Positions 9,116-18,757 of a stretch of 64,000 nucleotides of DNA are shown in pieces. The notes beneath the pieces were generated by a model, which saw nothing but the letters and a program-made list of their open reading frames with translations, searched no databases and had not been told where the DNA came from. The translations under genes and the position numbers were made by a program. Within the stretch, counting starts at the first letter, position 1, and each line of letters starts with the position of its first letter. Source of the DNA: Pseudomonadota bacterium (GTDB lineage Bacteria > Desulfobacterota > Desulfobacteria > Desulfobacterales > Desulfobacteraceae); assembly GCA_018821535.1 (NCBI GenBank), contig JAHJLV010000026.1:62001-126000 (forward strand). Direction: 5' to 3'.

Positions 9116-10912
9116 GTGAAAAAGAGCATCATCGTTCTGATCATCCTGCTGATGACCGGGATCTGTTCGGCAAAAGAAGATTCCATCATATCCACCCGGT
9201 TTTCTTTACGGGATACGCCCCGGTATCAAGAAGGGTTTACCCATTTTGAATATGCCAACCCGGATGCCCCCAAAGGCGGATCAATCACCCTTTCAGCCCT
9301 TGGCACCTTTGACAGCTTCAATCGATATGCCCAGCGAGGGGATGCCGCAGAAGGCAGTGAACTTTTATACGATTCGCTGATGATCGCATCAAACGATGAA
9401 ATTGATGTGCTTTATCCTTTGGTTGCACACAAAATTGAATATGCCAAAGATTTTACCTGGATTATTTTTCATATTGATAAACGGGCAGCATTTCAGGACA
9501 AAAAGCCCATCACCGCCCATGATGTGGTCTTTTCCTTTAATAAATTCATGACCCAGGGCGTGCCCTTTTTTAAAACACAGTATAAAAATGTACAAAAGGC
9601 CGAGGCCCTGGATGATCATCAAGCGAAATTCACCCTTAAAGCACCTGAACTTCGACTGCTGCACGCTCTTGCCAGCCTTGCCATTCTGCCCGAACACTAC
9701 TGGAAGGACAAGGATTTTTCCCAGCCCGTAACCGATGTGCCTCTTGGCAGTTCCGGGTTTACCATTGATTCTTTCAAAATGGGGCAATATGTGGTGATCA
9801 AGCGCCTGAAAGACTACTGGGCCAAAGATCTGCCAGTGAATAAAGGCCGCAATAATTTTGATTTTATCCGTTATGATTATTACAAAGATGCCATTGTCAT
9901 GCTGGAGGCCTTTAAGGCGGGAGAGTTTGATTTCCGCCATGAGAATGTCGCCAAACAATGGGCCACGATGTATACCGGGGAAAAATTTGATAAAAAGGAA
10001 ATCATCAAGGAAGAAATTCCCCATGAAATCCCTCAGCCCATGCAGGCGCTGGTCTTTAATGTCCAGAAAGAAATTTTCAAGGATGTCCGGGTCAGAGAGG
10101 CCTTAGGCATGGTCATGGATTTTGAATGGATGAATAAAACCCTGTTCTATGACCAGTACTCCCGAACCCGCAGTTTTTTCCAGAACACCGAATATGAGGC
10201 CAGAGGTCTGCCGTCTGACGCAGAAATAAAGGTGCTGGCTCCTGTAAAAGACAAAGTGCCCCAGCGGGTTTACACTGAAGCATACCAGCCGCCCCAAACA
10301 GACGGGAGCGGCAATATCCGGAACCAGATGCGCAAAGCCATTGCCCTTTTAAAAACAGCCGGCTGGGAATTGTCTGACCGGAAAATGATCCGGACTGCCA
10401 CCAGAACCCCCATGGAGTTTGAACTGCTGTTATACAGCCCGTCACTGGAACGTATTGCCATTCCCTTTCAGAATAATCTGAAAAAAATGGGCATCACCAT
10501 GCATGTCCGGCGGGTGGACACCACCCAGTATGTCAACCGGCTGCGCTCCCGGGATTTTGATATGATTTCAGGTGGATATAATGCCAATGCATTTCCCTCT
10601 TCCCATCTCAAGGTGGTCTGGCATTCCGAATATCTTGATTCCACCTGGAATACGGCAGGCGTGTCTGATCCGGCCATTGACTATCTTACAGAAAAAATTG
10701 AGCAGAACCAGACCAACAAAGAAGCGCTGCTGAATTACGGCAGGGCCCTGGACCGGGTGCTGCAGTTTAATTTTTTTGTCATCCCCCAATGGTATTTAAG
10801 CAAATTCAGGATCGCCTACTGGAATAAATTTGACCGGCCTGCCATCCGGCCAAAATATGATATCGGATTTATTGACACCTGGTGGATAAAAACAAATCAG
10901 AACGGTAATTAA
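9116..10912 (+). CDS. yejA: periplasmic oligopeptide-binding protein, YejA type
   Basis: A 598-residue extracellular solute-binding protein family 5 member. A signal peptide [19 protein letters not shown] precedes the mature protein. The start is GTG at 9116 behind AGCGAGG. The body carries typical YejA features: [16 protein letters not shown] near the N-terminus and YDSLMIAS...[10 protein letters not shown]. It is followed by the two permeases and the dual ATPase in the same order as the E. coli yejABEF operon, so it captures peptides in the periplasm for import. In E. coli this system takes up microcin C-like peptides; the natural ligand here is unknown. Confidence 0.9.
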   Translation: MKKSIIVLIILLMTGICSAKEDSIISTRFSLRDTPRYQEGFTHFEYANPDAPKGGSITLSALGTFDSFNRYAQRGDAAEGSELLYDSLMIASNDEIDVLYPLVAHKIEYAKDFTWIIFHIDKRAAFQDKKPITAHDVVFSFNKFMTQGVPFFKTQYKNVQKAEALDDHQAKFTLKAPELRLLHALASLAILPEHYWKDKDFSQPVTDVPLGSSGFTIDSFKMGQYVVIKRLKDYWAKDLPVNKGRNNFDFIRYDYYKDAIVMLEAFKAGEFDFRHENVAKQWATMYTGEKFDKKEIIKEEIPHEIPQPMQALVFNVQKEIFKDVRVREALGMVMDFEWMNKTLFYDQYSRTRSFFQNTEYEARGLPSDAEIKVLAPVKDKVPQRVYTEAYQPPQTDGSGNIRNQMRKAIALLKTAGWELSDRKMIRTATRTPMEFELLLYSPSLERIAIPFQNNLKKMGITMHVRRVDTTQYVNRLRSRDFDMISGGYNANAFPSSHLKVVWHSEYLDSTWNTAGVSDPAIDYLTEKIEQNQTNKEALLNYGRALDRVLQFNFFVIPQWYLSKFRIAYWNKFDRPAIRPKYDIGFIDTWWIKTNQNGN

Positions 10913-10929
10913 GGAAAAACAGCAATACC

Positions 10930-12018
10930 ATGGGCGCATATATCATCCGAAGACTGCTGCTGGTTATTCCCACTTTGCTGGCCATTGTCACCATTAATTT
11001 TTTCATTATCCAGATTGCGCCCGGAGGGCCTGTGGATCAGCTCATCGCCCAGATGCAGGGAATAGATTCCGGTGTCATGGAGCAGGTGGGCGGTGCTGCC
11101 AGAACAGAGCTTGCAAAAACCCAGACACGGGAAGAAAGCAAGTACAGGGGCGCCCAGGGCCTGGACCCGGAAGTGATTGCCGAGATTGAAAAACGGTTCG
11201 GGTTTGATAAGCCCATCCATGTCCGGTATTTTAAAATGCTCAAGGATTTTTTGTTTTTTGATTTTGGCGACAGCCTGTTCCGGGGCAGATCCGTCATAGA
11301 ACTGATTGTGGAAAGAATGCCAGTATCCATTTCCTTAGGATTATGGAGCACACTGATCATATATCTGGTCTGTATCCCCCTGGGCATCAAAAAAGCCATC
11401 CAGCATTCTTCACGGTTTGATATCTGGACCAGCACAGTGATCATCATCGGCAATGCCATCCCGGTTTTCCTGTTTGCCATTCTGCTGATCATTCTGTTTG
11501 CCGGCGGCACCTATTTCAGCTGGTTTCCTTTGCGGGGACTGGTTTCGGTCAATTTTGAAGAACTGTCCTTCTGGGGTAAAATCATTGATTATTTCTGGCA
11601 TATGGCCCTGCCCATAACCGCCCTTGTCATTGGCGGATTTGCAACCCTGACTTTTCTGACCAAAAATTCCTTTTTAGATGAAATCAGCAAGCAGTATGTG
11701 GTCACTGCCCGGGCCAAAGGCCTGACCGAAAACAAAATCCTGTACGGCCATGTGTTCAGGAATGCCATGATCATTGTGATTGCAGGATTTCCCGCAGCGT
11801 TTATCGGGCTTTTTTTCACCGGGTCCATGCTCATTGAGGTCATCTTTTCTCTGGACGGCATGGGGCTTTTAGGATTTCAGGCCACCTTGCAGCGCGATTA
11901 CCCCCTGATGTTTTCAACCCTGTACATTTTTGCACTGTTAGGACTTGTTCTGTCCATCATATCAGATATCACCTATACCATTGTTGATCCCAGAATTGAT
12001 TTCGAGAAAAGAGGATAA
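10930..12018 (+). CDS. yejB: peptide ABC transporter permease, YejB type
   Basis: A 362-residue inner-membrane permease with an N-terminal helix ([23 protein letters not shown]), a periplasmic insert containing [19 protein letters not shown], and the BPD_transp_1 domain. The ATPase-contact loop is in [24 protein letters not shown] near residue 255-280. The charged insert around residues 45-80 is characteristic of YejB compared with DppB/OppB. It starts 17 bases after yejA and forms a heterodimer with the next gene product. Confidence 0.9.
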   Translation: MGAYIIRRLLLVIPTLLAIVTINFFIIQIAPGGPVDQLIAQMQGIDSGVMEQVGGAARTELAKTQTREESKYRGAQGLDPEVIAEIEKRFGFDKPIHVRYFKMLKDFLFFDFGDSLFRGRSVIELIVERMPVSISLGLWSTLIIYLVCIPLGIKKAIQHSSRFDIWTSTVIIIGNAIPVFLFAILLIILFAGGTYFSWFPLRGLVSVNFEELSFWGKIIDYFWHMALPITALVIGGFATLTFLTKNSFLDEISKQYVVTARAKGLTENKILYGHVFRNAMIIVIAGFPAAFIGLFFTGSMLIEVIFSLDGMGLLGFQATLQRDYPLMFSTLYIFALLGLVLSIISDITYTIVDPRIDFEKRG

Positions 12019-12019
12019 A

Positions 12020-13066
12020 ATGGCACTGATGAAACTGACGCCGATTAACCTGACTCCTATTAACCGGGAAAGATGGAACCGGTTCAAAGCCAACAAACGC
12101 GGTTATTTCAGCCTGTACCTGTTCGGCATCCTGTTTGTCATCACCCTTTTTTCAGAATTGATTGCCAATGACAAACCCCTGCTGATTTATTATGACTCTC
12201 AGGTTTACTGCCCTTTGATCACTGAATATGCAGAAACACAGTTTGGCGGAGAATTTGAAGCACCGGCCGATTATACCGATGCCTATATTATCGATAAGAT
12301 CAATGAAAACGGCTGGATGATCAACCCCATTATCCCTTTTTCCTATAATACCATTAATTATAAACTGGACAGCCCGGCCCCGTCTGCACCCTCGCGCACC
12401 AACTGGCTGGGCACCGATGACCGGGGAAGAGATGTGGTGGCCCGGCTGCTTTACGGGTTCAGGATTTCAGTGCTTTTCGGCCTGACCCTGACCTTTTTTG
12501 CCTCGGCCATCGGTATTGTTGCAGGTGCTGTCCAGGGATATTACGGGGGGCTTGTGGATATTCTGGGACAGCGGTTCATTGAAATCTGGTCCAGCCTGCC
12601 GACCTTGTTTTTGCTGATCATATTGTCCAGTGTGGTTCAGCCCAATTTCTGGTGGCTTTTAGGCATCACGCTGCTGTTCGGCTGGATGTCCCTTGTGGGC
12701 GTTGTCCGTGCAGAATTTTTACGGGGCAGAAATTTTGAATATGTCACGGCTGCAAAGGCCCTGGGATTAAGCAATGTCAAAATTATTTTCCGCCATATCC
12801 TTCCCAACGCCATGATTGCTTCTATCACCTTCATGCCCTTTATTCTGGGGGGATCCATCACCACACTGACCTCCCTTGATTTTCTGGGGTTTGGCCTGCC
12901 TGTGGGCTCTCCTTCTCTGGGTGAGCTGCTGGCCCAGGGGAAAGCCAATATCCAGGCCCCCTGGCTGGGGTTATCCACCTTTGCGGTATTATCTATCATG
13001 CTCAGCCTGCTGGTGTTCATCGGTGAAGGGGTCAGAGATGCCCTTGATCCAAGGAAAAATTACTGA
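12020..13066 (+). CDS. yejE: peptide ABC transporter permease, YejE type
   Basis: A 348-residue permease, partner of YejB. I chose ATG 12020, one base after the yejB stop and preceded by AGAGGAT; an upstream in-frame ATG at 11945 would overlap yejB by 74 bases. Features are an N-terminal NRERWNRFKANKRGYFSLYLF segment, a periplasmic insert, NWLGTDDRGRDVVARLLYGFRIS, and the ATPase-contact loop YVTAAKALGLSNVKIIFRHILPNA. NWLGTDDxGRDV is typical of the DppC/OppC/YejE half. The stop codon overlaps the start of the ATPase gene (ATGA). Confidence 0.9.
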   Translation: MALMKLTPINLTPINRERWNRFKANKRGYFSLYLFGILFVITLFSELIANDKPLLIYYDSQVYCPLITEYAETQFGGEFEAPADYTDAYIIDKINENGWMINPIIPFSYNTINYKLDSPAPSAPSRTNWLGTDDRGRDVVARLLYGFRISVLFGLTLTFFASAIGIVAGAVQGYYGGLVDILGQRFIEIWSSLPTLFLLIILSSVVQPNFWWLLGITLLFGWMSLVGVVRAEFLRGRNFEYVTAAKALGLSNVKIIFRHILPNAMIASITFMPFILGGSITTLTSLDFLGFGLPVGSPSLGELLAQGKANIQAPWLGLSTFAVLSIMLSLLVFIGEGVRDALDPRKNY

Positions 13067-14661
13067 TGACCTCCCCTGTCCTGAAAATAAAAAACCTGAG
13101 CATCTCATTTAAAATGGGAAAACAGATAACGCCTGTGGTTCACAAGGTCAATCTTGAGCTTATAAAAGGAGAAACCCTGGCGCTGGTGGGAGAAAGCGGC
13201 TCCGGCAAAACCATCACTGCCATGTCCATTCTCAGACTTTTACCGGATTCGGCAGTGTATCCTTGTGGCACCATTGAATTTGAAGGCAAGGACACACTGA
13301 CCGTAAGCCAAAAAGATCTCCGGCAGATCCGGGGCAACAATATCGGCGTGATCTTCCAGCAGCCCATGACCTCGTTAAACCCGCTTCACCGGATCGGAAA
13401 ACAGCTTAAAGAATCCATTTTTCTTCACCAGCCGGAAACAACCAGTCAGAAAGCAGATGAAACTGCCCTGTTCTGGTTAAAAAAAGTCGGTCTGAAAAAT
13501 CCGGAAAAAAGAGTCAATGCCTTTCCCCATGAACTTTCCGGCGGAGAACGCCAGCGGGTCATGATTGCCATGGCACTGATCAACAAACCGGACATCCTGA
13601 TTGCAGATGAACCCACCACAGCTTTGGATGTCACGGTGCAGGCACAGATCCTTGAGCTGATAAAAGATCTTCAAAATGAAATGGGCATGGCCATCCTGTT
13701 TATCACCCATGATCTGGGAATCGTAAAAAAAATTGCCGACCAGGTGGCGGTCATGAAGGACGGGCATATTGTGGAAACCGACAGGCCGCATAAAATATTT
13801 ACGTCCCCTTCACATGCCTATACCCGCCATTTAATCAATTCAGAACCCAAAGGACAGCCGGACCCTGTGGATGCCGGCAATGAAATTTTGATCAGAATTG
13901 AGCATCTTAAAGTCTGGTTTCCCATACAGAAAGGCATCCTGAGGCGAACCGTGGATCATGTAAAGGCGGTCAACGATATTTCATTGAGCATTAAAAAAGG
14001 GCATACGCTGGGAATTGTCGGAGAAAGCGGATCAGGCAAATCCACAGCAGGTTTTGCGCTGTTACAGCTGAATAAAAGCCAGGGAACCATCCTGTTCGGG
14101 GAAAACAGCCTCAATGATCTGGATAGCAGTCGAATCCGGCCCTTGAGAAAGCGCATGCAGATTATTTTCCAGGATCCCTTTGGCAGCCTCAACCCCAGAA
14201 TGTCGGTGGCCCAGATCATCGGTGAGGGTCTGGATATTCACACGCCCGGCCTGACCCTGAAAGAAAAACAGGCGCGCATCATCTCTGTCATGGAAAAAGT
14301 CGGCCTGGACCCGGCATCCCGTTCCCGCTATCCCAACGAGTTTTCCGGCGGCCAGCATCAGCGCATTGCCATTGCCCGGGCCCTGATCCTGAAACCTGAG
14401 TTCATCGTACTGGATGAACCCACCTCATCCCTTGACCGGTCTGTGCAGTTCCAGGTGCTGGAACTGCTCAAAGCGCTACAGAAAGAATTTGGCCTGACCT
14501 ATATATTCATCAGCCATGACTTAAAAGTGGTCCGATCCATCTGTCATGATATTGTTGTCATGAAAGACGGCATCATTGTTGAAGCCGGGAATTCAGACCG
14601 GATTTTTTCCCACCCGGAACACGAATACACCCGAAAACTGATGAATACCGCTTTTAACTAA
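13066..14661 (+). CDS. yejF: peptide ABC transporter dual ATPase, YejF type
   Basis: A 531-residue fusion of two nucleotide-binding domains that powers the Yej importer. The first Walker A is GESGSGKT near residue 42, with signature LSGGERQRV and Walker B ILIADEPTTALD. The second Walker A is GESGSGKST near 322, with signature FSGGQHQRI and FIVLDEPTSSLD. Both halves have the Q-loop and the switch His (FITHDLGI, FISHDLKV). All catalytic residues look intact. It is the last gene of the operon; no terminator hairpin is evident in the seven bases before the convergent next gene. Confidence 0.92.
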   Translation: MTSPVLKIKNLSISFKMGKQITPVVHKVNLELIKGETLALVGESGSGKTITAMSILRLLPDSAVYPCGTIEFEGKDTLTVSQKDLRQIRGNNIGVIFQQPMTSLNPLHRIGKQLKESIFLHQPETTSQKADETALFWLKKVGLKNPEKRVNAFPHELSGGERQRVMIAMALINKPDILIADEPTTALDVTVQAQILELIKDLQNEMGMAILFITHDLGIVKKIADQVAVMKDGHIVETDRPHKIFTSPSHAYTRHLINSEPKGQPDPVDAGNEILIRIEHLKVWFPIQKGILRRTVDHVKAVNDISLSIKKGHTLGIVGESGSGKSTAGFALLQLNKSQGTILFGENSLNDLDSSRIRPLRKRMQIIFQDPFGSLNPRMSVAQIIGEGLDIHTPGLTLKEKQARIISVMEKVGLDPASRSRYPNEFSGGQHQRIAIARALILKPEFIVLDEPTSSLDRSVQFQVLELLKALQKEFGLTYIFISHDLKVVRSICHDIVVMKDGIIVEAGNSDRIFSHPEHEYTRKLMNTAFN

Positions 14662-14668
14662 AAAAGGA

Positions 14669-15475
14669 CTATATGAATGTAACGGGGTCCCTGCGGGCTT
14701 GAAAATTCCGGCTCACCCAGTTGGCAATTTTATTAGCCATCGGGTCATCCACCACCCGTGCTCCGTTAAGGCAATTCTTTACACAGGCATTACATAAAAT
14801 ACAGGCGGTAATATCCGTTGTAACCGCATCTTCAACACAAATGGCTCCCACCGGACAAACTGTTGCGCAGCTGCCGCACAGGATACAATTTTCCACCAGG
14901 GTGGTTGCAGCCATGGTTTTCATATGAGTTCCGTCATGCTCAATATAGGGTATGTTTCCCGGAGGCGTAATTGCGCAGCTCTCATCGATAGCGGCCATAT
15001 CCTTCATCTTGGCCTGTATCTTTGATCCGAATTCTTTTGCAGCTTGCATGTCTTTGGCATCAGGCCGCCCGTTGGCAAGGGGTCTGTTTGCATTGGCAAA
15101 AGAATGCTCCCCTACAAAGGCTGCGCCTGCAATCGGTAGAAAACCCATCTCCCGAGTCAGGTCATTGAGTTCCAGAAGCGCATCCTCGTAATCTCTGTTG
15201 CCATACATTACAACGATGACTGCCGGGGTCTTATTGCCTTTAAACTGCTGCAATCTGGCAATGGCTGTTTTAGAGACTCTGCCTTCATAAACAGGAACAC
15301 CGAATATCACCAGTTCTTTTTGTATGTCTGCCGGTGCCAGAGTGTCTGCTGTTGGTAGTGTCAGATCAATCTGTTCAATGCTGCCGGCGCAAAACCCGTC
15401 TGAAATTCCGTTAAGAATTTTTCTGGTTGTGCCTGTTGGTGAAAAATAAACAAGTTTCACTGTATCAATATTCAC
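14669..15475 (-). CDS. flavodoxin-ferredoxin fusion protein, EFR1 type
   Basis: A 268-residue electron carrier. Residues 1-150 form a flavodoxin-like domain with the FMN phosphate loop in FSPTGTTRKI (10-19) and VIVVMYGNRDYEDAL. The C-terminal part carries two [4Fe-4S] clusters: CILCGSCATVCPVGAIC and CILCNACVKNCLNGARV. The second cluster lacks the usual Pro after the last Cys but keeps all four Cys. AAGGAGC lies before the ATG. EFR1 proteins are anaerobic low-potential redox carriers of unknown partner. It is transcribed alone, with a 142-base gap upstream. Confidence 0.85.
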   Translation of the reverse strand: MNIDTVKLVYFSPTGTTRKILNGISDGFCAGSIEQIDLTLPTADTLAPADIQKELVIFGVPVYEGRVSKTAIARLQQFKGNKTPAVIVVMYGNRDYEDALLELNDLTREMGFLPIAGAAFVGEHSFANANRPLANGRPDAKDMQAAKEFGSKIQAKMKDMAAIDESCAITPPGNIPYIEHDGTHMKTMAATTLVENCILCGSCATVCPVGAICVEDAVTTDITACILCNACVKNCLNGARVVDDPMANKIANWVSRNFQARRDPVTFI

Positions 15476-15617
15476 ATTATGCTCCTTACAAAAGCTTAGG
15501 GATTAACTTTCCGATCTTAGGTATTCTTCTGCGCCGTAATTTTTACCCTTTTAGTATACTGTTGTTCATGTCAGATGGGACCATAACTCATTAACAAGAT
15601 TGAACAAACTGATTCGC

Positions 15618-16136
15618 TCAATCTTCCAGTTCAACTCTGAATCGGCATGAGGAGTCCCCTTTTACAAGGAGTCTGGAAAAACCTTTTGGCCTGAATTTGG
15701 GATTTAAGCCTTTCATCAATCCGCTCTCAAATGATCCTAATATTGCATCGCATATATCCGGTTCCTGGCACCATGGTTTGGCTACCGGACAGGTTGTGAC
15801 CTCTTTTTCAAATGCTTGAGGTGTGTTTTCGATATAACCATCCCAAAAATTTGCATAGAGGGTATCAATCATATCCTGTATTTTAGGAATATTTGAACAG
15901 TCATTAAAATCTTCAGACTTTGTTCCTGATTTTTTCATCCAATACGCTGCCGACAATTCACCCTGTCTGCTGTAATCCGCTTTAACCCGATCGATAAATT
16001 TGTCACCGCCCATTTCCTTGCCAAGTTTGAACAGATACACCACATGTTGAGCAAGAACATTCATCCAGGCCTTGTAGTGTTTCCCCATTTCCTCTTCACT
16101 GATTGGATATTCTTCATATGCCAGTTTTTCTTTCAT
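15618..16136 (-). CDS. L-2-amino-thiazoline-4-carboxylate hydrolase-like protein
   Basis: A 172-residue cytoplasmic protein. I start it at ATG 16136, preceded by AAAGGAATATAAG; a longer frame to 16250 would overlap the upstream gene. The C-terminal half, with the ending LLVKGDSSCRFRVELED, resembles the ATC-hydrolase-like family (PF14196), whose members typically end in a GD..C.F pattern. Cys residues are prominent (DCSNIPK, TTCPVAKPWCQEPDICDAI). The gene lies 76 bases downstream of the C_GCAxxG_C_C selenoprotein on the same strand, so the two probably act together. The actual reaction is unknown; many members of this family are not cysteine-metabolism enzymes. Confidence 0.6.
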   Translation of the reverse strand: MKEKLAYEEYPISEEEMGKHYKAWMNVLAQHVVYLFKLGKEMGGDKFIDRVKADYSRQGELSAAYWMKKSGTKSEDFNDCSNIPKIQDMIDTLYANFWDGYIENTPQAFEKEVTTCPVAKPWCQEPDICDAILGSFESGLMKGLNPKFRPKGFSRLLVKGDSSCRFRVELED

Positions 16137-16212
16137 CTTATATTCCTTTGAATAGTTTTGTGCCAAGGTTGCGCTTGATAGTTTATTTTCTATAATCGAA
16201 TACGCTAAAAAT

Positions 16213-16710
16213 TTAATGTGACAGCACAAACAGCCCCTTGTTTTCCTCAAGGGCGTAGAGTTTTCCGATCATGAACTCCATATACTTTTCGCATTTTTCT
16301 TTCCAGATGCCGGATTCAAGAAATTCCTTGTAAACACCCGGTTTGGAAAAATCCATGCCGATTAAACCCAGGCAGGTTATATCGCCGAACGCTTGATTAA
16401 ACTCGTTGACAAGTTTACCTGAAAAATTCCGGATGGCATGACGGGCCTGTTTGACGCGTTCCTTATCATCCAGAGGGCTGCGGTACCTGAACCCAAGACA
16501 GACTGCAGTTGATGACACGATCCCGCAGGGTGCATTCTGAAAACCACCAATACCCCCTAAAAACGGAATACCGGCCCACAAAAAATCTTCATTCTCAAGG
16601 CCATAGGCTTCCCACATAACTTGCAGGATGGAAGGCCCTCAATGGTAACCCTGCTGCATGAGTTTTTTTGCTAAATCTTTTGCTTCTTCGACAGACATTT
16701 TCATTTCCAT
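16213..16710 (-). CDS. C_GCAxxG_C_C family selenoprotein (in-frame TGA = Sec24)
   Basis: The frame from ATG 16710 (GGAG nine bases upstream) to TAA 16213-16215 encodes 165 residues if the TGA at 16641-16639 is read as selenocysteine. The TGA is codon 24 in GYH-U-GPSILQ, exactly where the family has its first conserved Cys (usually ..C(S/A)QxVL). Downstream residues continue the family pattern without a break: GGIGGFQNAPCGIVSSTAVC (Cys62, Cys71), Cys113 in DITCLGL, Cys140 in EKCEKY. A hairpin begins right after the TGA. If the TGA were a stop, only a 23-residue peptide would be made and the remaining 141 codons would have no ribosome site. The protein is a presumed redox/metal-binding protein of unknown reaction. 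Confidence 0.85.
16606..16638 (-). promoter_or_regulatory. SECIS-like hairpin of the C_GCAxxG_C_C selenoprotein
   Basis: On the minus strand, starting with the base after the TGA, GGCCTTCC can pair with GGGAAGCC (one C-A mismatch, one G-U), enclosing a 16-base loop. Position and size fit a bacterial SECIS element, which lies inside the coding region immediately 3' of the UGA. The fold was drawn by eye only. Confidence 0.55.
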
Positions 16711-16770
16711 ACCGTTTTGCTCCTTTTTAAAATAATATTCTCATTTTATGATTCGATTCTTTTAAAATCA

Positions 16771-18432
16771 TCAGGATTTCTTCTTGGCTTCTTCTTCAGC
16801 CCGCAAGACTTTTCTCAGGAGTTTGCCGACTGCGGATTTTGGAAGTTCATCCCTGAATTCTACGGTCTTGGGCACTTTGTAAATGGCCAGCTTTTTTTTG
16901 CAAAAATCAATGAGCTCCTTTTCAGTGGCTGTTTTTCCTTCTTTCAGAACAACAAACGCCTTCACAGTCTCACCGCGATAGTCATCTTGAACACCTACGG
17001 CAACAGCTTCTGCCACACTGGGATGGGTAAAAAGGACTTCATCAATATCCCTGGGATAAATATTGTACCCGCCGGCAATGATCATATCTTTTTTCCGATC
17101 AACAATAAATATATATCCATCTTCATCCATTTTTGCGATATCTCCGGTATGGAGCCAGCCATCCTTAAGTTCTTCAACGGTTTTTTCTGGGTTTTCCCAG
17201 TATTCCTTCATTACAAAGGGTGCCTTGATCACCAGCTCGCCGGGTTCTCCAACAGGAACTTCCGTGACACCATCATCCGGACTGACCAGCTTGATATCTA
17301 CACCTGGAATCGGAATCCCGATGGACCCAACCTTTTTCAGGCCGAGAATGGGGTTCGAAACACCGATCGAGGTGGTTTCACTCATGCCCCAGCCCTCACT
17401 GGTATTGACACCAAAATCTTTCATCTGTTCGATCAATTCAGTCGGAATTGGGGCGCCACCGGAATTGATCAAACCGATCTTGCGGTCTAACTTCATCTCT
17501 TTTGCCCGCGGGTGATTGAATATTGCATTGAACATGGTGGGGACACCAGGAAAAAAAGTAATGTGTTCAATAGCGTCCAGAATATCCATAAATTCTTTGA
17601 TCTCAAACCTGGGAACCAGATACATAGTGGAGCAATTAATCATGGACCACATCATGACAACAATATTGCCGTAAACATGAAAAAACGGCAGCAATCCCAT
17701 TGTGACGCGTTTTTCAACGGGCACCTTTTCGGTAATGGGAGAGCCCCAGAGTGATGATAAATATGCAGCACTGACCAGGGCACGATGCGTCAGCAATGCA
17801 CCTTTCGGGATTCCAGTCGTTCCGCCGGTAAACTGAATCATGGCCGGATCATCCATGCTGATTTTCAGTCTGATACGGTGAACATCCTTACAATTATCGA
17901 TCAGGGTATGAAAATGAAGCCAGCCTTCAGGCAGGTTCATGCTTTCAGCTGTGCTTTTATCTCCTCCCGTGGAGTCAAATACAGATGCGGCAATGACATT
18001 AGGGATCTCAACATTTTTTCGCACTTGATCAATCGTCGGGATGCCCATATCAAAAGTGATAAAGGTATTAATGCGGGTCAGGCGTATCAGCTGGGTCAGT
18101 TCATCTACCGTATAGAGCGGATTGAAATTGACAGCGATGGCACCGATGTAAAGAGCCGCATAATATGAAATAATATATTCAGGCATATTCGGCATATGGA
18201 TACCGACACGATCCCCCTTTTTAACGCCCAGTTCTTCAAAGACATTGGACAACGCCATGGCTTTGTGTTTTATTTCATAAAAGCTGATTTCATTACCGTA
18301 ATAGTTGACAGCTGCTTTGTCTGGAGAGGTACTTGCGGCTTGATTCAAAAGATCTCCAGCCGGGATGCGCGGAAATCGGTATTCAGTGTTGAGGTGGTAA
18401 TCATAGTGTTTGTGCCAGATTCTTTCTTCCAT
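16771..18432 (-). CDS. long-chain fatty-acid-CoA ligase (FadD-like)
   Basis: A 553-residue AMP-forming acyl-CoA ligase. I chose ATG 18432 because AAAGGAG precedes it; a longer frame to 18474 has no ribosome site. Motifs are IQFTGGTTGIPKGALLTHRALV (near 180-200), GWGMSETTS near 325, KDGWLHTGDIAKMDEDGYI, the hinge DRKKDMIIAGGYNIYPRDID, and the catalytic lysine in PKSAVGKLLRKVLR. The overall sequence is closest in style to FadD long-chain ligases. It stands alone with its own promoter, which lies between inverted AAAACGAGC elements, suggesting fatty-acid-responsive repression (inference). Confidence 0.85.
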   Translation of the reverse strand: MEERIWHKHYDYHLNTEYRFPRIPAGDLLNQAASTSPDKAAVNYYGNEISFYEIKHKAMALSNVFEELGVKKGDRVGIHMPNMPEYIISYYAALYIGAIAVNFNPLYTVDELTQLIRLTRINTFITFDMGIPTIDQVRKNVEIPNVIAASVFDSTGGDKSTAESMNLPEGWLHFHTLIDNCKDVHRIRLKISMDDPAMIQFTGGTTGIPKGALLTHRALVSAAYLSSLWGSPITEKVPVEKRVTMGLLPFFHVYGNIVVMMWSMINCSTMYLVPRFEIKEFMDILDAIEHITFFPGVPTMFNAIFNHPRAKEMKLDRKIGLINSGGAPIPTELIEQMKDFGVNTSEGWGMSETTSIGVSNPILGLKKVGSIGIPIPGVDIKLVSPDDGVTEVPVGEPGELVIKAPFVMKEYWENPEKTVEELKDGWLHTGDIAKMDEDGYIFIVDRKKDMIIAGGYNIYPRDIDEVLFTHPSVAEAVAVGVQDDYRGETVKAFVVLKEGKTATEKELIDFCKKKLAIYKVPKTVEFRDELPKSAVGKLLRKVLRAEEEAKKKS

Positions 18433-18559
18433 GTGCTGCAGCTCCTTTAAAGCGATAATATATATAATAATCAAACGAACAAAACCTCAATCAAAACAAT
18501 AAAGGTTTTCAGCTCCTTTTTAACGCCCAGAGTGTTTTGTTAATGGCAAAACAAACTAA

Positions 18560-18635
18560 AAAAAACGAGCGTTTTAAAAACGTTATCGTTGTAATTTTTA
18601 TTTGTCAATAAAAATAGAGCGAATGCTCGTTTTTT
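18560..18635 (-). promoter_or_regulatory. fadD-like promoter flanked by inverted repressor-like elements
   Basis: On the minus strand TTGACA (18608-18603) and TAACGT (18585-18580) are 17 bases apart and point at the ligase. An 11-base arm AAAAAACGAGC at 18560-18570 is repeated inverted as GCTCGTTTTTT at 18625-18635, so identical elements bracket the promoter on both sides. A palindrome CGTTTTAAAAACG (18570-18582) overlaps the -10. The rest of the 325-base gap shows no gene. Confidence 0.5.
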
Positions 18636-18689
18636 AAATCGAACTTTTATCTTCGTGCTGTTGTAGCTAAAAGGCTGTGCTCATATAGC

Positions 18690-18727
18690 AAGGCCCTGAA
18701 TCAATTATGACATTGATTCAGGGCCTT
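18690..18727. terminator. perfect 16-bp stem-loop after the double-receiver gene
   Basis: AAGGCCCTGAATCAAT pairs perfectly with ATTGATTCAGGGCCTT around a six-base loop TATGAC. It lies 31 bases beyond the stop codon of the double-receiver gene on the minus strand. No T-run follows on either strand, so it may end transcription, protect an mRNA 3' end, or separate this gene from the ligase promoter. Confidence 0.55.
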
Positions 18728-18757
18728 GAGATTACAAAGTTTAAATGATCGTGTCAG

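Noticed and set aside
16717..17490. A 257-codon plus-strand frame opposite the FadD-like ligase
   Set aside because: Composition (Phe/Ile/Gly/Asn-rich, no domain) is that of an antisense shadow of a well-supported gene.
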